Of a stretch of DNA of 64,000 nucleotides, positions 44,582-52,898 are shown in pieces. How positions within the stretch are numbered: the first letter of the stretch is position 1; each line of letters begins with the position of its first letter. The stretch comes from Pseudomonas sp. FP2196 (GTDB lineage Bacteria > Pseudomonadota > Gammaproteobacteria > Pseudomonadales > Pseudomonadaceae). The notes below the pieces were generated by a model, which saw only the letters and a list, made by a program, of their open reading frames with translations, did no database searches and was not told the origin of the DNA. The position numbers and the translations under genes are program-made. The DNA lies in NCBI RefSeq assembly GCF_030687715.1, contig NZ_CP117445.1, positions 5,666,501-5,730,500 on the forward strand. Reading direction: 5' to 3'.

Positions 44582-45526
44582 TCAAGCTTGGGCAGTACGC
44601 CGGTCTTCTCGCGGACAGCGTGCGAACTTCGCCCGGTAACTGCGGGTGAAGTAGGACGGTGATTCAAAGCCGCAGGCAATGCTGACTTCAAGCACGCTCA
44701 TATCCGTCTGGCGCAACAACTGCCGAGCCTTCTCCAGCCTTAAGCGCAGATAGAAATTGCTCGGCGTGTCGTTCAGATGCAGCCGAAACAAGCGCTCAAG
44801 TTGGCGCCGGGTCACTTTGATCGATTCCGCCAACGCCAGCGTGGTCAGCGGCGGTTCGCTGTGCTGCTCCATCTCGCCAATCACATGAACCAGCTTCTTG
44901 TTGCTGATGCCGTAGCGCGTGGCGACTTCCATGCGTTGGTGGTCTTTGCGCGGACGAATGCGCCCCAACACAAACTGCTCGCTGACCTGGATCGCCAATT
45001 GCGGGCCGTGGGCCTGGGCGATCAGGTCGAGCATCAAGTCGATGGAAGCGGTGCCGCCGGCCGAGGTGATGCGCCGACGGTCGATCTCGAACAGCTCCTG
45101 GGTCACGCTGAGCTGTGGATAAGATTCCTTGAAGGCGTCGATGGCTTCCCAGTGCAGGGTCAGGCGATGGCCGTCGAGCAGGCCGGCCTCGGCGAGGACG
45201 AAGCTGCCGGTGTCGATGGCGCCGAGGGTCACGCCTTCGTTATCCAGCCGCCGCAGCCAATGCTCCAGCGTCGGCGTGGCGAACTTCAGCGGTTCGAAGC
45301 CGGCCACCACCAACAACGTCGCACCTTTCTTCAGCGGCTCCAGCGCCGCGTCGGCGTTGACCGACATGCCGTTACTCGCCAGCACTGCCCCACCGTCAGC
45401 GCTCAACACATGCCAGCGATACAACTCGCCACGGAAGCGGTTGGCCACGCGCAGCGGTTCGATCGCGGAAATAAAGCCGATGGCGGAGAACCCCGGCATC
45501 AGCAAAAAGTAGAAATCCTGGGACAT
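44582..45526 (-). CDS. cdhR: AraC/GlxA-family carnitine catabolism regulator CdhR
   Basis: A 314-aa regulator. The N-terminal DJ-1/PfpI (GATase1-like) sensor domain (MSQDFYFLLMPGFSAIGFIS; GAIDTGSFVLAEAGLLDG) has no nucleophilic Cys at the elbow (DTGS). The C-terminal AraC helix-turn-helix pair includes RRQLERLFRLHLNDTPSNFY and a VLEVSIACGFESPSYFTRSY segment. In P. aeruginosa CdhR activates the carnitine operon. It is divergent from caiX. The start MSQDFY at 45526 is preferred over the open extension. Confidence 0.93.
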   Translation of the reverse strand: MSQDFYFLLMPGFSAIGFISAIEPLRVANRFRGELYRWHVLSADGGAVLASNGMSVNADAALEPLKKGATLLVVAGFEPLKFATPTLEHWLRRLDNEGVTLGAIDTGSFVLAEAGLLDGHRLTLHWEAIDAFKESYPQLSVTQELFEIDRRRITSAGGTASIDLMLDLIAQAHGPQLAIQVSEQFVLGRIRPRKDHQRMEVATRYGISNKKLVHVIGEMEQHSEPPLTTLALAESIKVTRRQLERLFRLHLNDTPSNFYLRLRLEKARQLLRQTDMSVLEVSIACGFESPSYFTRSYRAKFARCPREDRRTAQA

Positions 45527-45602
45527 GTGCGCACTCGGTTGGCGGGTAGCGTGGGATGTTGATACGCCAGTTGTCTTCGGCATTCAAGACCGCAGGTCGC
45601 TA

Positions 45603-45629
45603 CAGTGCAAATGCCAGTCGCCGCAGTGC
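45603..45629 (+). promoter_or_regulatory. Candidate CdhR operator before caiX
   Basis: CAGTGC at 45603-45608 and again at 45624-45629, a 21-base direct-repeat step (two helical turns), as AraC-type proteins favour. It lies 90-116 bases before caiX. Half-sites are short, so this is tentative. Confidence 0.35.
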
Positions 45630-45718
45630 GCTTTCAAAGGCGTGCAGCTGCGTAACTTTGCATCACCGGCGCGTCAGACGCCGGAACTCACAATAAACGA
45701 CCTGCCGAGGAACCCGAC

Positions 45719-46663
45719 ATGAAACGACTGATCAGCAGCTGTGTTCTTGCACTCAGCGGTACCGCTTTCTTGAGCGCCAGCGTCATGGCGGCCGAACCCG
45801 CGTCTTGCCAGAACGTGCGCATGGGCGTGGTCAACTGGACCGACGTGATCGCCACCAGTGCCATGACCCAGGTGCTGCTCGACGGCCTCGGCTACAGCAC
45901 CAAACAAACCAGCGCGTCCCAGCAAATCATCTTCGCCGGGATTCGCGACCAGCGTCTGGACCTGTTCCTCGGCTACTGGAACCCGCTGATGACCCAGACC
46001 ATCACTCCGTTCGTCGATGCCAATCAGGTCAAAGTCCTCGACGCGCCGAGCCTCAAAGACGCCCGCGCCACCCTCGCGGTGCCGACCTATCTGGCCGACA
46101 AGGGCCTGAAGACGTTCGCCGACATCGCCAAATTCGAGAAAGAACTCGGCGGCAAGATCTATGGCATCGAGCCGGGTTCGGGCGCCAATACCCAAATCAA
46201 GGCAATGATCACCAAAAACCAGTTCGGCCTCGGCAAGTTCCAGTTGGTCGAGTCCAGCGAGGCCGGCATGCTCGCCGCCGTCGATCGCGCCGTGCGCCGC
46301 AAAGAGGCCGTGGTGTTCTTCGGCTGGGCGCCGCACCCGATGAACGTCAACGTCAAGATGACCTACCTCACCGGCAGCGACGACGCCCTCGGCCCGAACG
46401 AAGGCATGGCCACCGTGTGGACGGTCACCGCGCCGAAATACGCCGAACAGTGCCCGAACATCGGCCGTCTGCTGACGAACCTGACGTTCACCGCCGAAGA
46501 CGAGAGCCGGATGATGCAGCCGCTGCTCGATCACAAGGACGCCTTTGAGTCGGCCAGGCAATGGCTCAAGGATCACCCGCAAGACAAACAGCGCTGGCTC
46601 GAAGGTGTGACCACGTTCGATGGCAAACCGGCCGTTGAAAATCTCCAGCTGACCAGCAAATGA
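45719..46663 (+). CDS. caiX: Carnitine-binding periplasmic protein CaiX
   Basis: A 314-aa substrate-binding protein of the ProX/OpuAC quaternary-amine family. Signal peptide (cleavage near 24-25, SVMAAEPASC), then VVNWTDVIATSAMTQVLLDG and VFFGWAPHPMNVNVKMTYL, which supply ligand-binding aromatics. No permease or ATPase gene adjoins it; in P. aeruginosa CaiX works with the shared CbcWV core, encoded here at 55.7-57.7 kb. First gene of the carnitine unit. Confidence 0.94.
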   Translation: MKRLISSCVLALSGTAFLSASVMAAEPASCQNVRMGVVNWTDVIATSAMTQVLLDGLGYSTKQTSASQQIIFAGIRDQRLDLFLGYWNPLMTQTITPFVDANQVKVLDAPSLKDARATLAVPTYLADKGLKTFADIAKFEKELGGKIYGIEPGSGANTQIKAMITKNQFGLGKFQLVESSEAGMLAAVDRAVRRKEAVVFFGWAPHPMNVNVKMTYLTGSDDALGPNEGMATVWTVTAPKYAEQCPNIGRLLTNLTFTAEDESRMMQPLLDHKDAFESARQWLKDHPQDKQRWLEGVTTFDGKPAVENLQLTSK

Positions 46664-46679
46664 CCCTCGATTGAAAGCC

Positions 46680-46739
46680 CCTCTCCCAGATGGGAGAGGC
46701 GCCTGAACCACGCTTCGCAGCCCCGAAAAGGGCTGCGAA
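46680..46739. other. Two strong hairpins between caiX and cdhC
   Basis: CTCTCCCA-GA-TGGGAGAG (46681-46698) and TTCGCAGCCC-CGAAAA-GGGCTGCGAA (46714-46739). Neither has a T tract, so they are more likely mRNA stability or attenuation structures than terminators, setting high caiX against lower enzyme expression. Confidence 0.55.
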
Positions 46740-46770
46740 CAGACCCATCACGCCTGAAGGAAACCGCCTC

Positions 46771-47658
46771 ATGAACCACGACGTCATCATCACCTGCGCA
46801 CTTACCGGTGCTGGCGACACGACCGCCAAGAGCCCCCACGTGCCGGTCACCCCGAAACAGATCGCAGCCGCCGCCGTGGAAGCGGCCAAGGCCGGTGCCA
46901 CCGTCGTGCACTGCCACGTGCGCGATCCGCAAACCGGCAAGTTCAGCCGTGACGTGGCGCTGTACCGCGAAGTGATGGAGCGCATCCGCGAGGCGGACGT
47001 CGACATCATCGTCAACCTCACCGCCGGCATGGGTGGCGACCTGGAGATCGGCGCTGGCGAGAACCCGATGGAGTTCGGCCCGAATACCGATCTGGTCGGG
47101 CCGCTGACTCGCCTGGCTCACGTCGAAGCGTTGCTGCCGGAAATCTGCACCCTCGATTGCGGCACCCTCAACTTCGGCGATGGCGACACCATTTACGTCT
47201 CGACCCCAGCGCAACTGCGGGCGGGTGCCAAGCGCATTACCGAGTTGGGCGTTAAAGCCGAACTGGAAATTTTCGACACCGGTCACCTGTGGTTCGCCAA
47301 GCAGATGATCAAGGAAGGCCTGCTCGACAACCCGCTGTTCCAACTGTGCCTGGGCATCCCGTGGGGCGCCCCGGCGGACACCACCACCATGAAAGCCATG
47401 GTCGATAACCTGCCGGCCGACGCGGTGTGGGCCGGGTTCGGGATCGGTCGGATGCAGATGCCGATGGCGGCGCAAGCGGTGCTGCTTGGCGGCAACGTGC
47501 GGGTCGGCCTGGAAGATAACCTGTGGCTGGACAAAGGCGTGCTGGCGACCAACGGCCAATTGGTTGAACGCGCCACCGAGATCCTCAGCCGCCTCGGTGC
47601 CCGGGTGCTAAGCCCGGCGGAGGGCCGCAAGAAAATGGGCCTTACCCAGCGCGGTTAA
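46771..47658 (+). CDS. cdhC: 3-Dehydrocarnitine cleavage enzyme (BKACE family) CdhC
   Basis: A 295-aa TIM-barrel enzyme of the beta-keto acid cleavage family (DUF849). Zinc ligands lie in [20 protein letters not shown] and the early strand ([13 protein letters not shown]). It reacts 3-dehydrocarnitine with acetyl-CoA, giving betainyl-CoA plus acetoacetate. The start at 46771 follows GAAGGAAA; the frame is open further upstream through the hairpins, without a site. Followed after a REP pair by cdhA. Confidence 0.94.
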   Translation: MNHDVIITCALTGAGDTTAKSPHVPVTPKQIAAAAVEAAKAGATVVHCHVRDPQTGKFSRDVALYREVMERIREADVDIIVNLTAGMGGDLEIGAGENPMEFGPNTDLVGPLTRLAHVEALLPEICTLDCGTLNFGDGDTIYVSTPAQLRAGAKRITELGVKAELEIFDTGHLWFAKQMIKEGLLDNPLFQLCLGIPWGAPADTTTMKAMVDNLPADAVWAGFGIGRMQMPMAAQAVLLGGNVRVGLEDNLWLDKGVLATNGQLVERATEILSRLGARVLSPAEGRKKMGLTQRG

Positions 47659-47703
47659 CCCTCAGCTCAAAAAATGGGGCTCTGACTGCCCCCCAAATTT
47701 CAC

Positions 47704-47792
47704 CTGTAGGAGCTGCCGAAAGCTGCGATCTTTTGATTTTGTTTTTCAAGATCAAGATCAACAGATCGCAGCCTTCGGCAGCTCCTACAGGG
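47704..47792. repeat. REP-like inverted repeat, family A
   Basis: Facing GTAGGAGCTGCCGAAAGCTG and GCAGCCTTCGGCAGCTCCTA arms between cdhC and cdhA, inside the carnitine operon. The element is open in the cdhA frame and could mislead start calling. Confidence 0.86.
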
Positions 47793-47816
47793 ATTACCTT
47801 CCACGGGAAAATTCCT

Positions 47817-48782
47817 ATGAGCTTTATCACCGAAATCAAAACCTTCGCCGCGCTGGGCAGCGGTGTCATCGGCAGCGGTTGGGTAGCTCGCGCCCTCGCC
47901 CATGGCCTGGATGTAGTCGCCTGGGACCCAGCACCCGGCGCCGAAGCGGCGCTGCGTAAACGCGTAGCCAATGCCTGGGGCGCACTGGAGAAAAACGGCC
48001 TGGCGCCGGGCGCTTCGCAGGATCGGCTGCGCTTTGTCGCGACCATCGAGGAGTGCGTGCGCGATGCCGATTTCATTCAGGAAAGCGCCCCGGAACGTCT
48101 GGAACTGAAACTGGAACTGCACAGCAAAATCAGCGCGGCGGCAAAACCCAACGCACTGATCGGCTCCAGCACCTCGGGCCTGTTGCCAAGCGAGTTCTAC
48201 GAGAGCTCAACCCACCCGGAACGCTGTGTGGTCGGGCATCCGTTCAACCCGGTTTACCTGCTGCCACTGGTGGAAGTGGTCGGCGGCAAAAACACCGCGC
48301 CCGAGGCCGTGCAAGCGGCGATGAAAGTCTACGAATCCCTCGGCATGCGCCCACTGCATGTGCGCAAGGAAGTTCCAGGCTTCATCGCCGACCGTTTGCT
48401 CGAAGCGCTATGGCGCGAGGCGCTGCACCTGGTCAACGATGGCGTGGCGACCACAGGCGAGATCGACGATGCGATCCGTTTTGGCGCCGGTTTGCGCTGG
48501 TCATTCATGGGTACGTTTTTGACTTATACACTGGCGGGCGGTGATGCCGGTATGCGCCACTTCATGTCGCAATTCGGCCCGGCGTTGCAGTTGCCGTGGA
48601 CGTATCTGCCGGCGCCAGAGTTGACCGACAAGTTGATCGATGACGTCGTCGATGGCACCAGTGAGCAGCTTGGCGAGCGCAGCATTTCGGCGCTGGAGCG
48701 CTATCGTGATGATTGCTTGCTGGCGGTGCTTGAGGCGGTGAAGGCTACCAAGGAAAAGCATGGGATGAGTTTTAGCGAGTGA
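47817..48782 (+). CDS. cdhA: L-carnitine dehydrogenase CdhA
   Basis: A 321-aa NAD-dependent dehydrogenase of the 3-hydroxyacyl-CoA dehydrogenase superfamily. Nucleotide motif [19 protein letters not shown] near the N-terminus; [13 protein letters not shown] and the catalytic-His segment [19 protein letters not shown] follow, then the dimerisation domain. It oxidises L-carnitine to 3-dehydrocarnitine. Start [14 protein letters not shown]; the in-frame extension through the REP is rejected. Second enzyme gene of the carnitine unit. Confidence 0.96.
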   Translation: MSFITEIKTFAALGSGVIGSGWVARALAHGLDVVAWDPAPGAEAALRKRVANAWGALEKNGLAPGASQDRLRFVATIEECVRDADFIQESAPERLELKLELHSKISAAAKPNALIGSSTSGLLPSEFYESSTHPERCVVGHPFNPVYLLPLVEVVGGKNTAPEAVQAAMKVYESLGMRPLHVRKEVPGFIADRLLEALWREALHLVNDGVATTGEIDDAIRFGAGLRWSFMGTFLTYTLAGGDAGMRHFMSQFGPALQLPWTYLPAPELTDKLIDDVVDGTSEQLGERSISALERYRDDCLLAVLEAVKATKEKHGMSFSE

Positions 48783-48895
48783 TGCGTCCGCTTCAAACCG
48801 CTGCGCTCACCCTAGCCTTCTCCCCCCTGGGGAAAGGGCTGGGGTGAGGGGGTAGCTCTTGATCTTGACGACCAACCCACTGCCGGAACCCAATC

Positions 48896-49372
48896 ATGCC
48901 CACCCTAAACACCTATCAAACCCGCATCATCCCCGACTGGGTCGACTACAACGGCCACCTGCGCGATGCCTTCTATCTGCTGATCTTCAGCTACGCCACC
49001 GACGCCCTGATGGATCGTCTCGGCATGGACAGCAACAACCGCGAAGCCAGCGGCAATTCACTGTTCACCCTCGAACTGCACCTCAATTACCTGCACGAAG
49101 TGAAGCTCGCCACCGACGTCGAAGTGCGCACACAAATCATCGGCCACGACAGCAAACGCCTGCACCTCTATCACAGCCTGCACAAGACCGGAGAAGACCA
49201 GGAACTGGCGGGCAATGAGCAAATGCTGCTCCACGTCGACCTCGCCGGCCCGCGCTCGGCGCCGTTCAGTGCCGACACCCTGAGCCGCTTGCAAGCCATT
49301 GTCGCCGAGCAGGTCGACCTGCCCGCCCCGGCTTACATCGGCCGCGTCATCGCCCTGCCACCCGCCCGGTAA
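48896..49372 (+). CDS. cdhB: Betainyl-CoA thioesterase CdhB
   Basis: A 158-aa hotdog-fold thioesterase of the 4-hydroxybenzoyl-CoA thioesterase type, with the N-terminal active-site segment IIPDWVDYNGHLRDAFYLLI (catalytic Asp in the DYNGHL loop). It hydrolyses betainyl-CoA to glycine betaine, closing the carnitine branch. It lies 113 bases after cdhA; the gap holds a GC-rich repeat (CCCTGGGGAAAGGGCTGGGG). Confidence 0.92.
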   Translation: MPTLNTYQTRIIPDWVDYNGHLRDAFYLLIFSYATDALMDRLGMDSNNREASGNSLFTLELHLNYLHEVKLATDVEVRTQIIGHDSKRLHLYHSLHKTGEDQELAGNEQMLLHVDLAGPRSAPFSADTLSRLQAIVAEQVDLPAPAYIGRVIALPPAR

Positions 49373-49394
49373 ATCCCCATCGCAAGGAGCCGCC

Positions 49395-50558
49395 ATGAAC
49401 ACCGCTGCCGCTGTTGCCGACTTCCGTACTTATCCGTTGATCAGCGCGCTGAGCGGCGTGCAGAGCCTGGCGGATCGCGTTTCGATTGCCTGGGCCGATG
49501 GCCGCATCAGCCCGTTTCATCATGTCTGGTTGCGGGATAACTGCCCGTGCGAACAGTGCGTCTACAACGTCACCCGCGAACAGGTTTTCGAGAGCGTCGA
49601 TGCCGCCGAGAATCTGGCCCCTGTTGCTGCTTATATCGACACCGGAGGCTGTCTGCGCATTGACTGGCAGGACGGTCATCTCAGCCGCTTCGATCCGGGC
49701 TGGCTGCGCGCCCACGCTTATGATGACGAATCCCGCGCCGAACGCCTGGCCGCCAAACCCAAACCTTATCTTTGGCGCAGTGACTTGCAGTTGCCGGTGT
49801 TCGATTACTCGGCGCTGATGAACGACAACGCAGCGCTGCTGCAATGGCTGCTCGCCGTGCGCGATATTGGTCTGACTCAGGTGCGCGGCGTGCCCACCGA
49901 AACCGGCTCGCTGAAACTCATCGCGCAGCGTATTTCCTTCATCCGCGAAAGCAACTTCGGCGTGCTGTTCAACGTGCAATCCAAAGCCGACGCCGACAGC
50001 AACGCCTACACCGCTTTCAACTTGCCACTGCACACGGATTTGCCGACACGCGAGCTGCAACCGGGGCTGCAGTTTCTGCATTGCTTGGTGAACGACGCCG
50101 AGGGTGGCGAGAGCATCTTTGTCGACGGGTTTGCGATTGCCGATGCCTTGCGTGAAGAAGACCCGGCGTCGTTTCAGGCACTGTGTGAAATCGCGGTGGA
50201 GTTTCGCAACAAGGATCGTCATAGCGACTATCGCTGCCTGGCGCCGATCATCGCTTTGGACGCCTTGGGACGCGTAGCGGAAATCCGCATGGCAAACTTT
50301 CTGCGCGGCGCGTTCGATACGTCGGTCGAGCAAATGCCACGGTTGTACCGGGCTTATCGACGCTTTATCGCGATGACTCGCGAGCCGCGATTTCGGTTGA
50401 TACAGCGACTCAATGCGGGGGAGTTGTGGTGTTTCGATAACCGCCGTACGTTGCATGCGCGCAATGCGTTTGATCCCGCCACCGGGGCGCGGCATTTTCA
50501 GGGCTGCTATGTCGACCGGGATGAGTTGTTGTCGCGGATTCTCGTGTTGCAGCGCTAG
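49395..50558 (+). CDS. Gamma-butyrobetaine dioxygenase
   Basis: A 387-aa 2-oxoglutarate/Fe(II) dioxygenase that hydroxylates gamma-butyrobetaine to L-carnitine. A small N-terminal DUF971-like domain binds zinc with CPCEQC. The TauD-type barrel supplies the iron triad H213-x-D215 (LHTDLP) and H354 (RTLHARNAF). Length and both domains match the characterised Pseudomonas sp. AK1 enzyme. It lies 22 bases after cdhB, so it is in the same operon and widens the substrate range upstream of carnitine. The ATG at 49395 has AAGGAG at good distance. Confidence 0.93.
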   Translation: MNTAAAVADFRTYPLISALSGVQSLADRVSIAWADGRISPFHHVWLRDNCPCEQCVYNVTREQVFESVDAAENLAPVAAYIDTGGCLRIDWQDGHLSRFDPGWLRAHAYDDESRAERLAAKPKPYLWRSDLQLPVFDYSALMNDNAALLQWLLAVRDIGLTQVRGVPTETGSLKLIAQRISFIRESNFGVLFNVQSKADADSNAYTAFNLPLHTDLPTRELQPGLQFLHCLVNDAEGGESIFVDGFAIADALREEDPASFQALCEIAVEFRNKDRHSDYRCLAPIIALDALGRVAEIRMANFLRGAFDTSVEQMPRLYRAYRRFIAMTREPRFRLIQRLNAGELWCFDNRRTLHARNAFDPATGARHFQGCYVDRDELLSRILVLQR

Positions 50559-50564
50559 ACCGCT

Positions 50565-50640
50565 AAAAGATCGCAGCCTTCGGCAGCTCCTATATTGGAA
50601 TGCGTTCCCTGTAGGCGCTGCCGAAGGCTGCGATCTTTTG
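50565..50640. repeat. REP-like inverted repeat, family A
   Basis: Facing AAGATCGCAGCCTTCGGCAG and complementary arms around TATATTGGAATGCGTTCCC, just after the dioxygenase gene. Confidence 0.86.
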
Positions 50641-50654
50641 CTTTTCACCAGTCC

Positions 50655-50691
50655 AAAAAAAGCCCCGATACCAGCCGTGACAGGATCGGGG
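50655..50691 (-). terminator. Minus-strand intrinsic terminator without a matching gene
   Basis: On the minus strand GCCCCGAT - 14 bases - ATCGGGGC is followed by TTTTTTT. The nearest minus-strand gene, gbdR, ends 590 bases to the right with an opposite-strand gene and a REP pair between. It may end the gbdR transcript or a small RNA whose gene would lie at about 50655-50790. No gene on the plus strand uses it. Confidence 0.75.
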
Positions 50692-50903
50692 CAGAGGGTA
50701 CTGTTGAGGAGCTGCCGTGCGAGGGTGACCAAACCTTCGTGTTGCAAGCTGAAGTCAGTGTGCCCACTCACCTTTAAGACGAGTTAGCCGAAAACGACCT
50801 GTTCATAGCCGTCGCGGCCACTGCGACAAATCGCCCTTGCCGTCCCTCCCCTTGCCTACCAGAATCGAGCCACGACCTCCGTTGCCGAAGAAGGATTCGC
50901 CTC

Positions 50904-51167
50904 ATGATGTATGCCGATTTGATCGATCAGGAAGACCTGCTGGGACAGCTCAAGGCATTGGGTTTTCAAGTGCCGAGCGGTTCCACGGCCGAGCAGGCTT
51001 GTGAGTGTGCGGTGCGTGGGCTGGATAACGTTCGCGCGTTCGAATTGCGCAAGATGGTCAAGGACATGTACACCAGCGGCGCAAGCATTCAACCGGCGGT
51101 GCGTCAGGCCATCGACAAGCAGTTGTTGCCGGCATTGGCGGATTACCAACAAAGCCATAGCGCCTGA
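50904..51167 (+). CDS. Conserved hypothetical protein (87 aa)
   Basis: A small soluble helical protein (MMYADLIDQEDLLGQLKALG..., ending ADYQQSHSA) with one CxC (QACECAV). It reads like a compact all-alpha protein; I do not recognise a family. AAGGA lies 11 bases before the first ATG, so 50904 or 50907 may be the start. It lies between the carnitine operon and gbdR. No function is proposed. Confidence 0.7.
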   Translation: MMYADLIDQEDLLGQLKALGFQVPSGSTAEQACECAVRGLDNVRAFELRKMVKDMYTSGASIQPAVRQAIDKQLLPALADYQQSHSA

Positions 51168-51175
51168 TAAACCGC

Positions 51176-51267
51176 CATCGCTGGCAAGCCAGCTCCCACA
51201 GGATCAGTGGCGGACACAAGTTTTGTGTTCGGCACAAAACACTGTGGGAGCTGGCTTGCCAGCGATG
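51176..51267. repeat. REP element pair, family C
   Basis: Inverted pair of CATCGCTGGCAAGCCAGCTC between the convergent hypothetical gene and gbdR. Confidence 0.88.
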
Positions 51268-51280
51268 AAGATGACGCGGT

Positions 51281-52384
51281 CTACAGCCTTACACTGGCAA
51301 ACGTAGACTCGTTCCGCGCCTGGCTCAACGCCGACATCGGCCCCGACAACGGCGACATCACGATCGCCTGCGGCAGCGGCAGCATCGCCACTTGCTGTGT
51401 CGTATTGGAACCCACGCGCTCGTCACGCGGCGGAATGCCGAAGTATTCGCGGTAGCACTTGGAGAAGTGCGGCGTCGACACGAAACCACACACCGAAGCC
51501 ACTTCGATGATCGACATCGGTGTCTGCTTGAGCAGTTGCCGGGCGCGGATCAGACGCAGCTTGAGGTAGTAGCGTGACGGCGAGCAATGCAGGTACTTCT
51601 GGAACAGGCGCTCAAGCTGTCGACGCGACACGGCGACGTACACCGCCAGTTCGTCGAGGTCGATCGGCTCTTCCAGATTTGCCTCCATCAACGCGACGAT
51701 TTCCTGCAACTTCGGCTGGTTGGTGCCAAGCATGTGCTTGAGCGGCACGCGCTGGTGATCCTGTTCGTTGCGGATGCGCTCGTAGACGAACATCTCGGAG
51801 ATCGCGGCGGACAGTTCACGGCCGTGATCGCGGCTGATCAGGTGCAGCATCATGTCCAGCGGCGCGGTGCCGCCGGAGCTGGTGAAACGGTTACGGTCGA
51901 GGGTGAACAGACGGGTGCTCATGGCAACGCGCGGGAAAGCTTCCTGCATCGCCGCCAGACATTCCCAGTGCACGCTGCAATCGAAACCGTCGAGCAGGCC
52001 GGCGCAGGCCAGCGCCCAACTGCCGGTGCACACCGCGCCGAGACGCTTGGACTGACGCGCCTGGCTTTGCAGCCATGAGACGTGCTCACGGGTAACGGTG
52101 CGTTGAATACCGATGCCGCCGCAGACGATCACGGTGTCCAGCGGCGGCGCCTTGTGCATGGAGGCGTCGGGGGTGATTTGCAGACCGTCACTGGCCCACA
52201 CCTGACCGCCATCGACGGTGAGGGTGCTCCAGCGATACAGCTCCCGACCGGACAATTGGTTGGCCATGCGCAGAGGTTCGACTGCGGAAGCCAGGGAAAT
52301 CAGCGTGAAATTGTCCAGCAGCAGAAAGCCGATGGATTGAGGCGCACGGTTCTGGGGTTGGGCCCCGGAGTTGAACGACGTCAT
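51281..52384 (-). CDS. gbdR: AraC/GlxA-family glycine betaine regulator GbdR
   Basis: A 367-aa activator of glycine betaine and dimethylglycine catabolism. N-terminal GATase1-like sensor (IGFLLLDNFTLISLASAVEP) with Cys at the elbow (GAVCTGSWALACAGLL), and a C-terminal AraC domain (SRRQLERLFQKYLHCSPSRY; SIIEVASVCGFVSTPHFSKC). A 40-residue C-terminal tail follows the HTH (SNTTQQVAMLPLPQ...). It is central to the island. Its likely targets here are gbcA/gbcB, the dgc operon, the serine dehydratase gene and cbcXWV. Confidence 0.96.
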   Translation of the reverse strand: MTSFNSGAQPQNRAPQSIGFLLLDNFTLISLASAVEPLRMANQLSGRELYRWSTLTVDGGQVWASDGLQITPDASMHKAPPLDTVIVCGGIGIQRTVTREHVSWLQSQARQSKRLGAVCTGSWALACAGLLDGFDCSVHWECLAAMQEAFPRVAMSTRLFTLDRNRFTSSGGTAPLDMMLHLISRDHGRELSAAISEMFVYERIRNEQDHQRVPLKHMLGTNQPKLQEIVALMEANLEEPIDLDELAVYVAVSRRQLERLFQKYLHCSPSRYYLKLRLIRARQLLKQTPMSIIEVASVCGFVSTPHFSKCYREYFGIPPRDERVGSNTTQQVAMLPLPQAIVMSPLSGPMSALSQARNESTFASVRL

Positions 52385-52898
52385 CGCGGTATCTCCTCAC
52401 ACAAAGCGGGTGATGGCCTCAGGCGGAGGCTCTTGTTATTGCCATCGGTCTCGCGTGGGAGACGGGCTTTGTTATGACAGAGCAAATGCCATGCCTAAAA
52501 TTGAATGGCCGTTCAATAACTCCTGAAAACGACGTCGCGACGTGTCTATTCGAGACGTCCGACGAAAGGAATTTCGAAGTGCCATCAGCGCTGGCGAAAG
52601 CCCTGCCCCGTAGCCTGTGAGCAAATCGGTAGCACTTGTGGGAACTGGCCTGCGCGCAGTTTGGGGAGAGTGTCACCCATGGCACGGGTGACGGACGGTA
52701 GAGGAGCTGAGCGCATGTAACAGGTGGGAAAGACTCTTGTCTGATTGCGACGCGCTAAAAGGTGGCGCCTGCAGTTGTGTATGTTCCGTTAGCGAGCAGT
52801 TTTGACTGGTCTGACGCTATCGCGAGCAGGCTCACTCCTACATTTGGAATGCGTTCCCCTGCAGGAGTGAGCCTGCTCGCGATTGGGCCGATGCGGTC
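52385..52898. other. Intergenic region between gbdR and the serine dehydratase gene
   Basis: About 510 bases without a supported gene. It contains the inverted repeat GTCACCC-ATGGCAC-GGGTGAC (52672-52692) and a diverged family B REP pair (52819-52883). An 88-codon minus-strand frame (52419-52685) shows no recognisable features. The gbdR promoter must lie at the left end. Confidence 0.6.
52819..52883. repeat. REP element pair, family B (diverged)
   Basis: ATCGCGAGCAGGCTCACTCC and GGAGTGAGCCTGCTCGCGAT form a pair. The change from CTCGCTC to CTCACTC is present in both arms, so the stem is kept by matched changes. Confidence 0.8.

Noticed and set aside
47733..47816. 28-codon extension of cdhA through a REP element
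   Set aside because: The residues are the translation of the repeat and lack a start site. [14 protein letters not shown] is the conserved start.
52419..52685. 88-codon frame between gbdR and the serine dehydratase gene
   Set aside because: No conserved feature or start signal; the composition looks non-coding.
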